A stretch of 56,965 bases of DNA, taken from positions 5,270,347 through 5,327,311 of the forward strand of contig BFEA01000017.1 of the NCBI GenBank assembly GCA_003427395.1, given 5' to 3'. A program made the translations under genes and the position numbers. The DNA comes from Chara braunii (Eukaryota; Streptophyta; Charophyceae; Charales; Characeae). The notes beneath the pieces are model-generated. The model saw only the letters and a program-made list of their open reading frames with translations. It had not been told where the DNA came from and did no database searches. This document shows, piece after piece, positions 53,965 through 56,965 of this stretch; within the stretch, counting starts at the first letter, position 1; the number at the start of each line of letters is the position of its first letter.

Positions 53965-56030
53965 TGAAGGAAATTCCCGCCGTCATTCCACCTATTCTCA
54001 TGGAGGTCTCCCAAGGATGATTCCTTTTGGCCCCCGGCGGCCATTTTCATAATATTATAGTCGGCCGGGGGGGGGGGGGGGAAGAGCGCAATGCCTTGGT
54101 CCATTGGGTGATGTCCATCTTGCTACGGTGTGGTCCAGCTGCTGAACGGGAAATTTTGAAAGGCGCTGACGACGGAATAAGAAAAAGAAAAACCTTAAAA
54201 AGCAATGGACCTCCCCGTTCGAAAATCAAATTTTGAATTGGGTGCTGGACATCACGACGGCGATGCGGGGCAGGTGGCGTCCATATTGGTGATGGTGGAA
54301 ACAGGCATTCGCAGCGGCGCAGTGGAGTCGCCGTAAGTCGTCACAAATTTGTGAGTGCCCCACAAAGGTCCATAGCCATCGCCTCCTCCCTGCCGCGCGT
54401 ATGTGTGGAGTCGAGCACACGCAGGGAACGTCGTCGGCGACTTGGCGCTGAGGTTACCGTGGTCGTGGCGAGTTCATAGGCTGTTGTATTTTCATGGATC
54501 ATGAGCATTGTAACACATGCCGATGGAGGGCAGCAGCTACGACGGGCGTGCGAAGTTGATGAAGATCGAGAAGACGGCCGTGGTGGCGGCCTTGACGTCC
54601 GTGCTCTTTCGTTGTCAACAGGAGAGGGCATTAGGCAGAATGATATCGCAGATCCGCGCGCGGAGGAGGAAGACGCTTCATCAAGTCCCGGTCGAAGGGC
54701 TGGATACCGTGGCCATCACCGAGGTTTTAGTTCAGGTTTGCTGCACCATGGTTTGCAGTGTTCTCCCACGAGCAATGTCGAGGTGGTGGATGAAAAGGAG
54801 GACGGGGGGGGCGTGGGAGGATATCACCGAGGTTGACAATGCGATGACGCGACGGAGTACTTCCGGGAGAAACTGCATATGTCGCCACGTGTCTTTCGGG
54901 CGATGGCGATTGCATACAGTGTGGAGGAACGCTCGGGTGACCTGCTGCCGATGTCGATGTCGATCCCTCGTCTTCTCTGCTGGAGGCCTTTAATAGAGGT
55001 CGGCCATCAACGATGGAGAATGCACACGTGGAACAGGAGGACCACACCAAGGGAAATTGCGACTGGGAGCAGCAGTGGCAGCCTTCAATAGAGGTTGGCC
55101 ATCAACGATGAGTACGACAGCGCCGGAACTCCACGATGACGGTGAAGGTCCACGGAACGACGACGATGAAGGCAGCAAATGATAGAGGACAGCATACGGC
55201 ACACACACTCTAACGGGTCGTACCGCCTTTGGACTGTGAGCTGGGACTGGCCTGTGCGGTGACTCGTGGAGTGGTCCACTGAAGACCTGCTCTTCGCTTG
55301 GCATCCGTCCATGATGACGCCGTTCTTCGCAGAACGCCTCTTCCGTGTGCGTCCAGACAGCCTGTCGAGGATTCAGACGTGGAAGATGATTAGAAGGACA
55401 AACAAAATGATTACCAGCAGCAGCAGCGGCAGCCTTCGAAAGACGTCAGCCATGAACAAGATGTAGGGAAGGGAAGTAACTACATGATGTCTGTACACCT
55501 CCACCAAACAGTGACGAAGAGAGCAGCAAACGACCGACCGCAGCATCCGACAAATGCCCTCTAACGTTTTACGTCGCCGAGTACAGTGGGGAATCGAAAG
55601 GCGGGTCGGCTAAATATTCAATTTTGCCGGCCGTTGAAGCCCTTTCCGTTTGGCAGCTCGCACTGCGAGTGAGAACACCGGTTGAAGACGTTCGCGGAGG
55701 CCGCCCGGCCACCAACGGTTACCGTTGGCGTAAGGATCCTGGAAGCCGAACGTTGATGACCCAAGATGTCCGTGCGGTGGCCAGTAGGTACTCCAATGGA
55801 CCAGCCGATGAAACTTTCTTGCCGACGATGGGTGCCCTCGCCGCTCCGATTATCGTGGATCAAGACCTCCGAGGGACCTCAGGAGGTACCTTGGGGAAGG
55901 CCACAAAATGGCTGTAGCCCGAGGATGCCCCGAGGATTCCCAGAGAAAATGTTTTCACTTTTTTTTTTTTTTTTTATCCCCAAGGATAGGTGGAATGATA
56001 AACTCCTCGGGGACTTACGCGCCTGAGGAG
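53965..56030. other. No firm gene; scattered short repeats
   Basis: Includes a poly-G run near 54068. The motif GGCAGCCTTCAATAGAGG/GGCCATCAACGATG recurs near 54985, 55078 and, weaker, 55430. ORFs up to 158 codons have Arg-rich composition and no recognisable domain, and none is called. Confidence 0.4.
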
Positions 56031-56040
56031 TGTGTAACGA

Positions 56041-56460
56041 GCCCCTGAATCCTCTGCTAGAACGCGGAAAGATACGTTACCATGTTTGTTTTTTGTCATT
56101 TGTGCATGTGGAGAGTAGTGGAGCGTGGCCTGTAATCTCCTCAAGTCGTTCCCATTTTTTTTTGGGGGGGAGGGGCACCATTTCTCGGTTCATAGGTGTC
56201 ATCCTTGTGCAGGGTCCATGCTAACCTGGAGCTGCTTATAGGGCCTGAAAAACGGCCTTGCTCCACTACTCTCCAGATGTGGAAATCCGACTGAATCCTC
56301 CGCTAGAACGCGGAAAAATGTGTTGCCATGTTTGTTTTTTTGAGTTTTTGTCTTTTGTGCGTGTGGACAGTAGTGGAGTGCAGCCCGTAATGTCCTTTCC
56401 GTCGTTCCTATTTCGCTTTCTTTCGTTTTGGGACCATTCCCCGGTTTATGCATGTCTACG
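56041..56460. repeat. ~246-bp tandem repeat family, pair 2
   Basis: CTGAATCCTCYGCTAGAACG at 56045 and 56291 starts two units that also share GTAGTGGAG, CCYGTAATSTCC and GTCGTTCC. The second unit is bounded by CTCCACTACTCTCCA and GGACAGTAGTGGAG (56261-56378), and contains the small hairpin CCGC-TAGAAC-GCGG. The same core is in the pair at 53.6-53.96 kb. Confidence 0.8.
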
Positions 56461-56904
56461 TTGCCATGTTTTTTTGCGCCCCCCCCCCCCCGCCTGTTCT
56501 TGGTCCCTGCCGCCGATGTGGTGGGCATCCGCTTGTTGAAAAAAAAAGAGTCAGGACTCCAGACATCATTTGTGGTCTTGTCGTCTTGGCATCACAGCAT
56601 GAGCCTCAGGCCAAGGCTCCAGCAGGTCATTAGCGTCAACACTAAAAGGGACACAACATATGCACTGCAAACTTAGAGCAAGCTGTGATTGTTGCATCAT
56701 GCATGTGATGTTTCAGTTCGAAGCTTAGGCGCCATGTTCCTGAAGTGTCCACAACCTTCCATTTTCACTGAGGGGTCACTAACTTACTCTGAACGCCAGC
56801 CATTTACTCAAGGTATCTGCAGGCTGCTTGCGTATGGCCATGATTTTCTACGGCCATTTGAAATGTTAGCTGCTTGAACTGCTGCCACCATAAGAGCACA
56901 CACA

Positions 56905-56905
56905 C

Positions 56906-56965
<60 letters not shown>
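56905..56965. repeat. (GA)n microsatellite at window end
   Basis: GA repeat with a few extra G residues running to the last base. It is the complement of the (TC)n at base 1. Confidence 0.95.

Overview
This is a eukaryotic, repeat-dominated nuclear window. The coding remnants point to a streptophyte: a plant-type mitochondrial rps12 fragment and a mitochondrial atp4 fragment (nuclear copies of organelle DNA), a Ty3/gypsy chromovirus, and a second Ty3/gypsy element primed by initiator-methionine tRNA. A charophyte alga such as Chara would fit, but the sequence alone does not prove the species. No bacterial operons, rRNA genes or CRISPR arrays are seen.

Layout. 1-1500 is a TC microsatellite followed by pyrimidine-rich degenerate tandem repeats. 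2.0-2.65 kb holds a short unrecognised minus-strand coding-like segment. 2.7-8.8 kb has no recognisable gene, only short tandem repeats. 8.9-10.3 kb has two overlapping A+C-rich ORFs of unknown function that end at a repeated splice-donor-like sequence. 11.0 kb is a TC/TG microsatellite and 11.4 kb a U6 snRNA-derived pseudogene. 12.24-17.66 kb is the one convincing host gene: a 5.4-kb open exon starting in a leucine-rich repeat and continuing as a very long disordered region. 18.08-18.88 kb is a mosaic of mitochondrial fragments (rps12, group II intron maturase, antisense atp4).

20.2-25.1 kb is a minus-strand Ty3/gypsy chromovirus (protease, RT, RNase H, integrase, chromodomain, polypurine tract, one LTR). 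It is cut off at its gag/protease end by the next element. 25.1-37.9 kb is a plus-strand Ty3/gypsy element of about 12.7 kb with LTRs near 2 kb, a primer binding site, gag, protease, RT/RNase H, a PHD-like zinc finger, integrase and an extra ORF downstream of integrase. Its LTRs carry an ORF of their own, open in the 3' copy. Both elements have stops, frameshifts or altered catalytic residues and look inactive.

37.9-57 kb is a patchwork of small non-autonomous repeats: A-tailed retroposons, a tRNA-derived SINE, a dimeric repeat family, a second U6 pseudogene, minisatellites, a pair of ~250-bp tandem repeats, and a striking family of A-tailed elements made of chained hairpins. In that family the number of hairpin modules and the sequence of the terminal hairpin vary while base-pairing is kept. 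This family, the LTR-embedded ORF and the mosaic mitochondrial insertion are the best candidates for something undescribed. The window ends in a GA microsatellite. There are N gaps at 19874-20094 and 36177-36220 and a single N at 11031.
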